Below are positions 55,401 through 64,000 of a DNA stretch of 64,000 nucleotides, piece by piece. Source of the DNA: Branchiostoma floridae (lineage: Eukaryota; Chordata; Leptocardii; Amphioxiformes; Branchiostomatidae); assembly GCF_000003815.2 (NCBI RefSeq), contig NC_049989.1, positions 446,353-510,352 of the forward strand. Reading direction: 5' to 3'. The notes below the pieces were generated by a model that saw only the letters and a program-made list of their open reading frames with translations, searched no databases and had not been told where the DNA came from. Each line of letters starts with the position of its first letter. The first letter of the stretch is position 1. The translations under genes were made by a program, and so were the position numbers.

Positions 55401-58400
55401 TCCGATGTTTTTTTGGTGCAATTTTGAGCATATATAATGAAAGTAACATGGCTAACTCTTCCTGTACACACTGTCAGGTTCCCATCATAGGAACCAGAGT
55501 GGCACAGACCCTGATCGCTGAGCTGGGTGGCGTCAGGCAGGCTTTTTATGTGAGTTTCAAATACAGCAATATTGCGTTGGAGGCACCAGTACAACATACA
55601 CGGTGAAGACACATGAATACTCAAGTACAAATTGAACACAGACCGTTGAAGAGATTCATTAGTCACGTGTGTAACATTGACTATCATAATTCGACCAGGT
55701 GCCATAATACCGCCACCTCAAGAAAACGTTAGTATAGAGTTCTTCCCAAGATTGTCTTGAACACTGAATGTCAAATATCCTAAATGTAATACAATTCAGA
55801 TATTTAGGTGTTGAAGACAATCTTGAGAAGGCCTCTATAACAACGACTTTTTGAGGTGGCGGTATAATGGCACCTGGTGGAATTATGCGAACGTATGTTA
55901 CACAGTCAATGGAATGCAGTGACTACATCTTTAAAGGTAAACACGTACCTCCAAATTTTTTATGGCTATCAGTCCACCTTGATCACGGAGTGACCCCGTT
56001 CTCGCAAGAGTTGCGAGAAGTATGTCGAGACTTGTGTGGATCTTCTGCCCCTCAACCCCGCCTCCTTGCAGAGAAGGGGTAAATAGGACTTGGACAGCTC
56101 CAGCCATCATTGCGGTTCAGCTTCGCACCTCCCAGCTGCTTCTTTGATCTTTCTGTGGGCCTTACGTTGTTCTCAGTCAATAATCTTGACGGCGTCTGAG
56201 ATAGGTTTGGTAGTTACGATGTGGAGTAGATGTTGGCTCAGTGTTCAGCGGTCCGTTCACCTAGTAATCTTTCTTTGCGGCACTGATAAAACAACTGTTA
56301 CAGTTGCTGCAAATTCAAATGAAATTGACAGTACAACCCTAACCTCCAGGCCTACAGAGACTGGGTACAAGAGGCAGGAGAGGAACAGATGATCTCCAGC
56401 TTGGGCATCACAGCTGATCAAGCCTTCTTCATAGCGTATGCACAGGTAAGGCCACAACAAGTCAATTTTATGGATGACAATTTTCAGATTCCAAGTCTAA
56501 TGCAAGAGGGGGAAAACAATGGGAAAAAACAAGATGCCAAAATTTTCAAAATAGCACATTATGTTGTATCAATAATACAATTGGCATAATGACAGGTACT
56601 GGTAGTCCTGTATTCTAGAAGTGAACAGAGTGACAACATTTAGTAACTGCACTAGAGACTACATTGTACAACTACTGAACTTGTTTTGCTCTTCAACAAC
56701 TTCACTGAGATGCCCACCACTCTAGTGTCACTTATACATTACACTCAAGGCTACCAACGACACTTTTCTTCATTCAGCCAGATGAAACGAAATTGCTTGG
56801 GGTTTTTCCTGGACGTAAGGCAAAAATCAAATTGTGTGTGCTGATGTCAACATGAAATGTACTTCATGTGGCCTAAGGTACTATGAACAAAATGTAATTT
56901 CAGAAAGAAAGAATCAAAGCTGATATCACTGAAACTGTTTGAAACTGTGTAATATACCACAAAAAACAATGCTGACATTAGCATGATAATACACCCTTGT
57001 TTTGTAAAATAACAAAATGATAGTTTCTGGCATAAATTTTGTATTAAATAAGTTACAAGACAAATATTTGTGCTGAAAAGGGAAGGGGGCCTTCAATTTT
57101 GACATGCTTGGTTTGTGGGTGAGAGTGGTGGACAGTGGGACATCTGTGGGACATGACATGTAACTATGTACGGTACAGTAAGGTACATGACATGTATGTA
57201 CAGTACAGTAAGGTACATGACATGTATGTACAGTACAGTAAGGGACATGACATGTATGTACAGTACAGTAAGGTACATGACATGTATGTACAGTACAGTA
57301 AGGTACATGACATGTATGTACAGTACAGTAAGGGACATGACATGTATGTACAGTACAGTAAGGTACATGACATGTATGTACAGTACAGTAAGGTACATGA
57401 CATGTATGTACAGTACAGTAAGGTACTGACATGTATGTACAGTACAGTAAGGGACATGACATGTATGTACAGTACAGTAAGGTACATGACATGTATGTAC
57501 AGTACAGTAAGGTACATGACATGTATGTACAGTACAGTAAGGTACATGACATGTATGTACAGTACAGTAAGGTACATGACATGTATGTACAGTACAGTAA
57601 GGGACATGACATGTATGTACAGTACAGTAAGGGACATGATATGTATGTACAGTACAGTAAGGGACATGACATGTATGTACAGTACAGTAAGGGACATGAC
57701 ATGTATGTACAGTACAGTAAGGGACATGACATGTATGTACAGTACAGTAAGGTACATGACATGTATGTACAGTACAGTAAGGGACATGACATGTATGTAC
57801 AGTACAGTAAGGGACATGATATGTATGTACAGTACAGTAAGGGACATGACATGTATGTACAGTACAGTAAGGGACATGACATGTATGTACAGTACAGTAA
57901 GGGACATGATATGTATGTACAGTACAGTAAGGGACATGACATGTATGTACAGTACAGTAAGGGACATGACAATATGTACAGTACAGTAAGGGACATGACA
58001 TGTATGTACAGTACAGTAAGGGACATGACATGTACAGTAAGATTTAAACCAAACTTTTTCTTGCAGACAAACTGTGCTGTAAACACCCCTGCTGCAGACT
58101 ATCGCTGGGTATCAGGCTTCAATGTGCCACAGAACCTCAGGTATGTCGCACAGCAAGACTCTGCTTTGCAAACCCTACACATGCAGGCCTGTTCTAAAAC
58201 ACTATTTTCACTGATAAAGAGTGGAAATACTGGCTGTTGGTATCCATCTGACTTTGAAGTGTTCATCTGACAAGTATTCCTGTAACAGCATCATTAGTCT
58301 AAAAGTGTTCAGTATAAGTTAAACAGTTTATGACACATGAAAAGTGGTCCAAAGGCTATAATATTATGAAAACTGCACATATAACATAGTAATTAGATAT

Positions 58401-60126
58401 TGTTTGTAATCATCATGACTGAGATTACTTCTTGTGCTATTCATATCACTTAAATCTTGAACGATGTGTAGTTATTTTATTTTTTATGTGTAAATTTATG
58501 GTGAGTTTCTTCCCTTGTGTTGGAACAATGTTTAAACTTTTCACAATGTGTAGTTATGTATAGGATAGGGCTGGGTACCGGTACAGAAAATACAGGTCCA
58601 GGTCCGGTTCAGGTCCAGAGCATCAGGTCCAGGTCCAGACCTGAACCTGATTCGGTATGTGAGAACTTGTGAATGGGCGATACTCAAAACAATGGTCTGT
58701 TTCGCACCAAAGATATCTGTTTTGTGGAGTATTCGACTCCCGCTGGCGTTTAAAAATCCTACAAAGATAACTGCCTCTGAATTATTGAATGTTAAACTTG
58801 GTAGAAATGACTATAGACTCTACTCAACTTTGCTCTTGTTATTTTCCTCGACCGGTAAGCCCCAAAACGTGTGAATTCCTGATCATATAATCAGTGCATT
58901 TTCCAATACAGTCAAACCTGTCTATAGCGGCCACTCAAGGGACTGGTCAAAATTGGCCACTATAGAGAGGTGGCCACTATAGAGAATATGCTAATTAGTT
59001 GACCACAAGCAATAAGTTACACATGGTTTTAGTACCCACTGATCTTTATTCACATAATACAGTACTGTTCATGTACTGCAATGATTTTTACACTATATGT
59101 ATTAAGAAAACAAAAGCTATAAAAAGTTTTAAATGTTCTACAGTTGATATTGTGAGACCGGTATCGTCATATTTCTTGATCTTTCGTCTTGTATCCTTTG
59201 ATACTTCGCCGTCCGTGGTTCCCGCTCGCGTTCACANNNNNNNNNNNNNNNNNNNNNNNNNNNNNNNNNNNNNNNNNNNNNNNNNNNNNNNNNNNNNNNN
59301 NNNNNNNNNNNNNNNNNNNNNNNNNNNNNNNNNNNNNNNNNNNNNNNNNNNNNNNNNNNNNNNNNNNNNNNNNNNNNNNNNNNNNNNNNNNNNNNNNNNN
59401 NNNNNNNNNNNNNNNNNNNNNNNNNNTTTAACACAATTTACCTCCGTAATGTTGGTGTCGTCTATTGACCTTATATGACCTCGTTTGTCAGCGGGTATGG
59501 GTAGCGCCAGTTTACGAAGTTTTGTTTTGAAAATAAGTCAGAGGTTTTAAATCCGGCGTAGGGTGACGATACGGCCGCTGTATATGGCCGAACGCGTGCC
59601 GAAACATAGATCAGCGGTCCGCGTGGCCGTAATCGGCAGTGTTTTTGTACCTGCGGGACCGGAAATCGTGTGGCCGTGGCCGCGTTGGACAGGTGGCCGC
59701 TAAGCCTATTTCTTAATCATTACGAATCCAAGGGACCGACAAAAAGTGGCCACTATGGGCAGGTGGCCGTTATGCAAAGGTGGCCGCTAATACAGGTTTG
59801 ACTGTATGTCCAACATCCGGTCCACCAAAATTTTTCAGGTCTGGTTTTTCTGGACCGGTCCACTAAGAAAAACGATTTTCTCCGGTACACCCTACCGGTA
59901 CCCAGCCCTAGTACAGGACATTGACATTTTCATAATAACTACGGCTGATTAAAAGGCTATGGGACGAATGAATGAATGAATGAATAAGTTGATAATACAA
60001 TGTACATGTATTGTGTTGATTGGCAGGGTGCAAGGAACTCTAGCCCACCTGCAGGAGTTCCAGGCCACGTTCCAGTGTCAGGCTGGTGACAGGATGTTCC
60101 AGCAGGACAGATGTGATGTGTTCTAG
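39490..60126 (+). CDS. M13 (neprilysin/ECE-like) type II membrane protein, predicted pseudopeptidase, 21 exons
   Basis: Exons: 39490-39842, 42357-42510, 43247-43373, 44392-44507, 45430-45498, 46213-46353, 46831-46914, 47286-47419, 48273-48353, 48603-48744, 50387-50485, 50730-50807, 51084-51187, 53606-53664, 54176-54227, 54567-54634, 55067-55197, 55478-55549, 56350-56445, 58067-58140, 60027-60126; phases agree, 2334 bp = 777 aa, the usual M13 length. Seen: short cytoplasmic N-terminus, signal anchor (about 55-77), CSDAGC, PCDDFYSYACGGWM, VFEST.., FPAGLLQ, DWW, GGVRQAFYAYRDW, FFIAYAQ, C-terminal RCDVF. The active-site HExxH is GREIIN (611-615), the distal zinc Glu of GENIAD is Thr675, and NAFY is IAHY. 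Family knowledge: those residues bind zinc and substrate. Inference: no peptidase activity; binding, scaffold or regulatory role. Confidence 0.92.
39843..42356 (+). other. M13 gene intron 1
   Basis: Contains an antisense LINE-type tail at about 40597-40680 ((TGAA)n then TTTATTGCTCAACAATCGCAC) and a CACTGCACTCAAGTTT-type repeat at about 41905-42000 that resembles 29200-29260. No other gene or RNA is recognised. Confidence 0.45.
43765..43930 (+). mobile_element. tRNA-derived SINE
   Basis: GTGTGGCGTAATCGGCAACG (A box), GGGTTCAAAACC (B box), then CTTCCTCACTTCACTCAGGTG and GTACCCAGCTTCGGCT, collinear with the antisense copy at 29290-29450. It lies in M13 intron 3. Following sequence to 44180 (GACGTCAGCAATGGCTCAAAGG) is also found near 17920. 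Confidence 0.7.
44508..45429 (+). other. M13 gene intron 4
   Basis: No recognisable element or RNA. Confidence 0.4.
45499..46212 (+). other. M13 gene intron 5
   Basis: No recognisable element or RNA. Confidence 0.4.
46550..46700 (+). mobile_element. Possible tRNA-derived SINE fragment
   Basis: GACGCTCAACTGGTAGCAGC resembles an A box and CCTGGTTCGAATTCTGGG a B box about 55 bp later. A related antisense B box (minus strand GGGTTCAAATCC) occurs at about 47055. Lies in M13 intron 6. Confidence 0.45.
47665..48208. mobile_element. Complete mariner-like non-autonomous element with long terminal inverted repeats
   Basis: Left CGAGGGGTGATCAATAAGTT, right the inverted CTTATTGATCACCCCTCG. The first about 60 bp (through CACCCAGAAATAATAAGC) are inverted at the right end. 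TA precedes; CA follows (a mutated TA). Lies in M13 intron 8. No transposase frame. Confidence 0.75.
48960..49599 (-). pseudogene. RTE/craTW-like reverse transcriptase C-terminal fragment, frameshifted
   Basis: Minus-strand frame from 49599: VTNFKYLGSNM, FEVRKALAWRRYHKLRKIW, LHGSETWTL, GCYTRMLRM, RTRRMKLAGHCIR. Near 49110 the frame shifts and continues as PKLTFIDNLKHDTNLTEV to a DGTRWRAISSLV motif ending near 48960. This is the typical C-terminus of an endonuclease-RT LINE. Antisense in M13 intron 10. Confidence 0.85.
49740..50030 (+). mobile_element. Second SINE family, copy 1
   Basis: GTAGTCAAGTGGCTAGCTGC (A-box-like) and GAGTTTGAATCCCAGCTGTG (B-box-like), then GGGCTGCAGTCCTTTGGAC and GAGCTAGGGGAACTTCC. 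The other copy is at about 53240-53510. Confidence 0.65.
51190..52545. mobile_element. Repeat cluster: LINE tail followed by a TACCTCCATGAAAA inverted-repeat element with gap
   Basis: 51190-51345: (TTATTTCT)n and GAGGACAAAACAGGTG, an antisense LINE end. 51357-52541: ends TACCTCCATGAAAATTT and TTTTTTCATGGAGGTA; interior CCCCTGCAGTTCC and CCAAAATTGACCTTGACC blocks also occur at 7480-7750 and 23430-23480. Contains 100 N (51741-51840) and a CA-rich microsatellite at about 52446-52506. In M13 intron 13. Confidence 0.6.
51741..51840. other. Assembly gap (100 N)
   Basis: Run of exactly 100 N; true length unknown. Confidence 1.
53240..53510 (+). mobile_element. Second SINE family, copy 2
   Basis: TTGTTAGTGGCCCTGCCTCT, GGATCCCGGCTGTGTCGCTC, GGGTTGCAGTCCTTAAG, GAGCTAGGGGAATTTAC and GAAGAGTAGCTCCTTAATGA are collinear with 49740-50030. 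Confidence 0.65.
53852..53985 (+). mobile_element. Pogo-like element fragment
   Basis: TA then CAGTCAAACCTCAGTCTATAG and CGGCCACCAAAGGGACTGG, same left end as the element at 58909; the right end is missing. Confidence 0.65.
54567..54634 (+). CDS. M13 exon 16, degenerate zinc-binding motif
   Basis: Encodes WMVYGAMGSILGREIINSVD. Aligned on the conserved G..G..IG frame of neprilysin, both zinc His are changed (to Arg and Asn) while the catalytic-base Glu remains. The exon has correct splice sites and no frameshift, so this is not a pseudogene-type lesion. Confidence 0.9.
55478..55549 (+). CDS. M13 exon 18, lost third zinc ligand
   Basis: Encodes VPIIGTRVAQTLIAELGGVR then QAFY. The LGGVRQA block is conserved and anchors the alignment; the GENIAD box reads QTLIAE, so the zinc-ligand Glu is Thr and the supporting Asp is Glu. 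Confidence 0.88.
55690..55890. mobile_element. Foldback element
   Basis: Left arm CCAGGTGCCATAATACCGCC to CCCAAGATTGTCTTGAACAC; right arm GTGTTGAAGACAATCTTGAG to GGCGGTATAATGGCACCTGG. The two about 80-bp arms form one long hairpin with a short central loop. Diverged relatives at 34150-34370 and about 61590-61640. In M13 intron 18. Confidence 0.75.
55900..56349 (+). other. Rest of M13 gene intron 18
   Basis: 55946-56240 has moderately GC-rich sequence (TTCTCGCAAGAGTTGCGAGAA palindrome near 56000) that looks repeat-derived, but I cannot assign it. Confidence 0.3.
57160..58035 (+). repeat. Minisatellite, 30 bp, about 29 copies, in M13 intron 19
   Basis: Unit contains GACATGTATGTACAGTACAG then TAAGG(T/G)ACAT. 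The array ends about 30 bp before the acceptor of exon 20 (58067). Mixed AAGGTACATGAC and AAGGGACATGAC unit types occur in blocks. Long open frames on both strands follow from the 30-bp (10-codon) period. Confidence 0.97.
58909..59804. mobile_element. Pogo/Tigger-like non-autonomous element with assembly gap
   Basis: CAGTCAAACCTGTCTATAG and inverted TACAGGTTTGACTG ends, TA duplicated (58907-58908, 59805-59806), TATAGCGGCCAC subterminal words repeated at both ends. The empty site is visible in the related copy near 36590. Interior holds 190 N (59237-59426). Confidence 0.75.
59237..59426. other. Assembly gap (190 N)
   Basis: Run of 190 N. Confidence 1.
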
Positions 60127-60394
60127 TCAGACATGGATGTGATGTGTTCTAGTCAGACATGGATGTGATATGTTCTAGTCAGACATGGATTTGATGTGTT
60201 CTAGTCAGACATGGATGTGATGTGTTCTAGTCAGACATGGATGTGATGTGTTCTAGTCAGACATGGATGTGATGTGTTCTAGTCAGACATGGATGTGATG
60301 TGTTCTAGTCAGACATGGATGTAATGTGTTCTAGTCAGACATGGATGTGATGTGATCTAGTCAGACATGGATGTCATGTGTTCTAGTCAGACTC
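60111..60394 (+). repeat. Minisatellite, 26 bp x 11, seeded by the last codons and stop of the M13 gene
   Basis: Unit starts at ATGTGATGTGTTCTAG, which in the first unit encodes C-D-V-F-stop of the M13 protein (last codons 60109-60126), and continues TCAGACATGG. Units begin at 60111, 60137, 60163 and so on every 26 bp with a few substitutions. The array occupies the start of the 3' UTR. Confidence 0.96.
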
Positions 60395-60403
60395 AGCTCA
60401 TTT

Positions 60404-60944
60404 AAGCTAAGGGCACAACCTGCCGTACGTGTTATTTGTCCATACGTTTTTTTTGGGGAGGGCACGTCTGCCACATTTTTTTAAAACGTGGGCCGGGGAA
60501 GAGATGGCAACAGCAGGGAGGGAGCACGTCTCAGTGCACGTCACTTGCAAGGTTGCACAGAGTGTAACCATGCCGAGAGCAGTTGCGTGCATTGATCATT
60601 GCACAAGTGGTAAGTGAGTTGTACGTATGATGTCTGAGTGAATTGCCACATTACCACATGCAGGCCATACTTACACGTGCTGCGTAAGTACTGTTTCCTT
60701 ACTCACATTGGCTGCACGGGGCACGCGCGTCGCCCGTACCGACTCCTACGGGGGGCAGATTTGCAGCCCGATTGCAGACAAAGTTGCAAGTAACGTTCTA
60801 CAGCAGGTCTGCATGCTCCAAAATTTGCCAGATTCTGTAGGATTTTGTACGGAGGCAGTACTTACCACTTACGGATCTCTAAAGATTGCCCACGTTTTGG
60901 CAAGTAGACGTATTTGCACATACGGCGGGTTGTGCCTTTAGCTT
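60404..60944. mobile_element. Inverted-repeat element, AAGCTAAGGGCACAACC ends
   Basis: AAGCTAAGGGCACAACCTGC at the left matches, inverted, GGTTGTGCCTTTAGCTT at the right; subterminal CCGTACGTG pairs with CACATACGG. No reading frame of note. Target duplication not determined. Confidence 0.6.
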
Positions 60945-62890
60945 TACCATGTTTACAGCAATGACAAGGTATGCAATTAGTATTACACTGATTTTTATTG
61001 CCAAACTGAGACTGCCACCATATGGAAGGTTAGGCCCTGGAAAAAACTTTGTCAGTGTTTCCAGTTATATAAGTCCCAACAGGCCATAGCAAAAACCTGC
61101 CGACCCTAGAGTTTCTTACATGTAAGTTGACCTCTGGCAAGGAACATAAAATCCAAGTGATGAAATTCAAAATAGACTCCAGGACTCCTGTATTTCACAC
61201 ATTTTGAACTGTTGACATAGAAATTTGTACCAATACCAGTAGTATAAAACATTTTACTTCTTAATATACCTGTGCTTGAGTGTAACATTATATTGCTTAA
61301 ATGTAATTCTAAGATCACTATGGCTGAAGAACAAAAAGGAAAAAAAGAGCATCCCTACCTACTGGCGCTATCTTTTTCAGGACTGCAACAAGAAACACAA
61401 TAATCTTTTTCCTAGGCCTGATAGCATTTCTTTGACAACACCTAACAAAAACGAGTACATAGCTGCCAATATATTCACTCTAATATCACCCAACCAATTT
61501 GAGATTGTAAGGAAAAAAAAGTGCTTCATCCAATGAAATTCATAAATGTTATTCTGCTGAACTTGTTTTTCTAAGTAGATTGAATTAATGGCACCCAATA
61601 CCATAATACCACCACTAACCATAATACCACCAAGTAAAATGTGCAAAATGACTCTAACTTTTAAGTTACAAGGGAAGCACATCTCAACTATGAATTTTAT
61701 ACCATCTGAATTGCACGAATTACTTCTTTTCTTGTAATCAAATAAATATGGCACTATATGAGCTATGGGATACGCTGGGTAGTAACATTTTACACAGTTA
61801 AGTTTCTACCGCTTTAAGGACACATAAGTTACCACTCTTTATGGCCTTAATCTGTTCATCAGAACTTCTGTAAGTTAACTTCATGATTTTTTGCCAGTGC
61901 ATAGCACCGGCTTTGAATCAACAGAAGCGGTTCACTCAACCGTTCGTTTGGATGCATGGATTTAACCAAACCCTTCCAATAGCTCTTCTAAACACCTGAT
62001 TGCGTAATTGAGTCAGCGTGGCCAAGCGGTCTGGGGCACTTTACTTATTTGAGCATTTTGCTTCTGCAGCCGTGGATCGTGGGTTCGAACCCCACTTGCT
62101 ACAATTTTTTTTCTTTGTTAGACAAATCTCTTTTACTATTTTTTTAATAGAAGACAGACCAGTTCAGTAATTCGATGTTTAAAAACACTTTTTAGTGTGA
62201 TTTTGTTAAACATCCAGGCTTTTTCCAAAATACGCACCGGCCAGCTTTTTTCAGAAGCTTTCTTGTTTCAGTAAAAATATAGCTAAAACATAATGTGGGA
62301 TTACAACGTTCAAGAATAAAAGGTTTTCTAATCGTTACACAGTCACACAACAATCATATACAATCAATTGCACCTTCCCATTTCAAGTAAAAAAAGCCAG
62401 CCAAATTTGCCAGGCCAGAGCAAATATCCTAACAGTTACTCTACTAGCTGCCTGAACTAGAATCAACCCAACGTTAATAAATGCATATTGCAAAATGTTG
62501 ACAACTGATTGCAAGAACCCATCTTAGAGATAGTGTGGCCTTCTGTATAATTTTATAATTTGATATGTTACAGAACTACCTACTTATACTCCTATTGCCT
62601 GTCACCATCACTATCTCCATCAGAAAACATGGCGTTATACAGCACCTCTTGTTGGTTCAGAAGGTGATATCTGGTTGTCTTCTGTCTCAGCAGATCAAAC
62701 TTTTTTCTTATAAGGCCTGTATGGAGAAGACAAGGTATGTCAGGTATGTCTCAAGTGCTAAATGTCCTTGGTACTTAATAACATTCACACTAACATTACT
62801 GTCCTCAGTTCTGAATGAAATTCAAACTAAGAAGGATGTCTGTTGGATCCAGTCTGAAAGTCTCTCCAGTACATGGGACTGTCCCTGGTG
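60945..62890. other. Downstream of the M13 gene
   Basis: An AATAAA occurs at about 61740 and could serve M13 polyadenylation, though it is far from the stop. 61590-61640 carries CCATAATACCACCA words related to the foldback family. The tRNA-like sequence at 62012-62101 is listed separately. Nothing else recognised. Confidence 0.4.
62012..62101 (+). tRNA. Degenerate tRNA-like sequence (Leu/Ser type), probable pseudogene
   Basis: GTGGCCAAGCGGTCTGGGGC fits a type II tRNA D arm (GCC/GGC stem, A box) and GTGGGTTCGAACCCCAC a perfect T arm (B box), 52 bp apart. The acceptor stem (GTCAGCG against TTGCTAC) pairs poorly and I cannot place a clean anticodon arm, so a functional tRNA is doubtful; an intron-containing tRNA-Leu is a less likely alternative. 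Confidence 0.45.
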
Positions 62891-64000
62891 CTGAATGACA
62901 GTAACAGTAACAGAGATGCAGTCCATGTCTGAATATTATTCACACTAACACTGCTGTCCCTGGTGCTGAATGACAGTCACAGTAACACTGCTGTCCCTGG
63001 TGCTGAATGACAGTCACAGTAACAGAGCTGCAGTCCATGTCTGAATATTATTCACACTAACACTGCTGTCCCTGGTGCTGAATGACAGTCACACTATAAC
63101 TGCTGTTCTTGTTGCTGAACTGATACATTCACACTAACACAGCTGTCCCTAATGCTGATTTACATTTACACTTAGAGTGCTGTCCCCGGTACTGAATGAC
63201 ATTACACTTACACGGCTGTCCCTAGTGCTGAATGACATTCACACTTACACTGCTGTCCATGTTCTGAATACACTGCTGTCCCTGGTACTGAATGACATTA
63301 CACTTACACTGCTGTCCCTAGTGCTGAATGACATTCACACTTACACTGCTGTCCCTGGTTCTGAATAGCATTCACACTAACACTGCTGTCAGAGTGCTGG
63401 ATAAATCAACTTACACTGCTGTCCCTGGTACTGAATGACAATGACACTAACACTGCTGTTCCTGAATGACATTACACTTACACTGCTGTCCCTAGTGCTG
63501 AAGGACATTCACACTTACACTGCTGTCCCTAGTGCTGAATGACATTCACACTTACACTGCTGTCCCTGGTGCTGAATGACATTCACACTTACACTGCTGT
63601 CCCTAGTGCTGAATGACATTCACACTTACACTGCTGTCCCTGTTTCTGAATAGCATGCACACTAACACTGCTGTCAGAGTGCTGGATAAATTAACTTACA
63701 CTGCTGTCCCTAGTGCTGAATGACATTCACACTTACACTGCTGTCCCTGGTTCTGAATAGCATTCACACTTACACTGATGTCCTTGGTACTGAATGACAT
63801 TACACTTACACTGCTGTCCCTAGTGCTGAATGACATTCATACTTACACTGCTGTCACTGGTTCTGAATGACATTCACACTTACACTGCTGTCAGAGTGCT
63901 GGTTAAATCAACTTACACTGCTGTCCCTGGTACTGAATGACAATGATTGACACTAACACTGCTGTCCCTGGTGCTGAATGATATTGACACTAACACTGCA
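62890..64000 (+). repeat. Minisatellite, about 37 bp, more than 25 copies, continues past the window
   Basis: Unit contains CACTGCTGTCCCTGGTGCTG, AATGACATTCACACTTA with many CTAG/CTGG and ACATT/ACAGT variants and several shortened units. It begins diffusely near 62750 and is still running at 64000. Confidence 0.9.

Larger units (their letters stand above)
58568..59908. mobile_element. TA-flanked inverted-repeat element carrying a nested pogo-like insertion
   Basis: Left GGGCTGGGTACCGGTAC, right TACCGGTACCCAGCCC, with TA on both sides (58566-58567, 59909-59910). Tandem CAGGTCC words near the left end. The nested element at 58909-59804 interrupts it. In M13 intron 20. Confidence 0.8.

Noticed and set aside
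56926-58270. Long frames with YMSCPLLYCT- or MYVQYSKVHD-type repeats
   Set aside because: Frames through the 30-bp intronic array on both strands; no independent coding signal.
39490-60126. Active neprilysin or endothelin-converting enzyme
   Set aside because: Family membership is clear, but the zinc ligands are absent in correctly spliced, in-frame exons, so catalytic activity is not supported.

Overview
The window looks like genomic DNA from an invertebrate chordate, most likely an amphioxus (Branchiostoma). The reasons are compact intron-rich genes whose proteins align well with vertebrate families, a single RNF43/ZNRF3-type gene, very many minisatellites, and a mixture of CR1-type LINEs, tRNA-derived SINEs and small inverted-repeat DNA transposons. 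The species call is inference. Three runs of N (28618-28717, 51741-51840, 59237-59426) mark assembly gaps.

Four protein-coding genes can be assembled exon by exon with consistent splice phases. (1) 1312-20587, plus strand: an RNF43/ZNRF3 transmembrane RING-type E3 ubiquitin ligase, 10 coding exons, 748 aa, a negative regulator of Wnt receptor level. (2) 23914-25476, minus strand: a two-exon basic protein of 264 aa that I do not recognise; it may be a separate gene or a C-terminal extension of the next one. (3) 25568-33469, minus strand: a TSSK-like (CAMK group) serine/threonine kinase, 7 exons, 397 aa, all catalytic motifs intact. (4) 39490-60126, plus strand: an M13 (neprilysin/ECE) family type II membrane protein, 21 exons, 777 aa, in which all three zinc ligands are replaced, so it is predicted to be a pseudopeptidase. 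Genes 1 and 2 converge tail to tail; genes 3 and 4 diverge across about 6 kb of nested transposons.

The most striking pattern is minisatellites built from, or directly abutting, exon boundaries. The 3' splice site and first codons of exon 2 of the RNF43/ZNRF3 gene are present in 16 tandem copies (3482-4610). The last codons and stop of the M13 gene are repeated 11 times (60111-60394). Other arrays sit in introns or UTRs: 22839-23078 (24 bp x 10, identical units), about 24913-25290 (36/38 bp), 29890-31560 (45 bp), 31850-32410 (73 bp), 57160-58035 (30 bp) and about 62890-64000 (37 bp, running off the window).

Mobile elements: an apparently intact EN+RT LINE (ORF 9921-12908) in intron 2 of the ligase gene; a 5'-truncated CR1 LINE (34943-36470) and another small element, both nested inside a TA-flanked inverted-repeat element (34728-37191); a second copy of that element (58568-59908) containing a pogo-like insertion; Harbinger-like elements with TAA target duplications; mariner-like elements; foldback elements; several SINEs; and an antisense RT fragment in intron 10 of the M13 gene.
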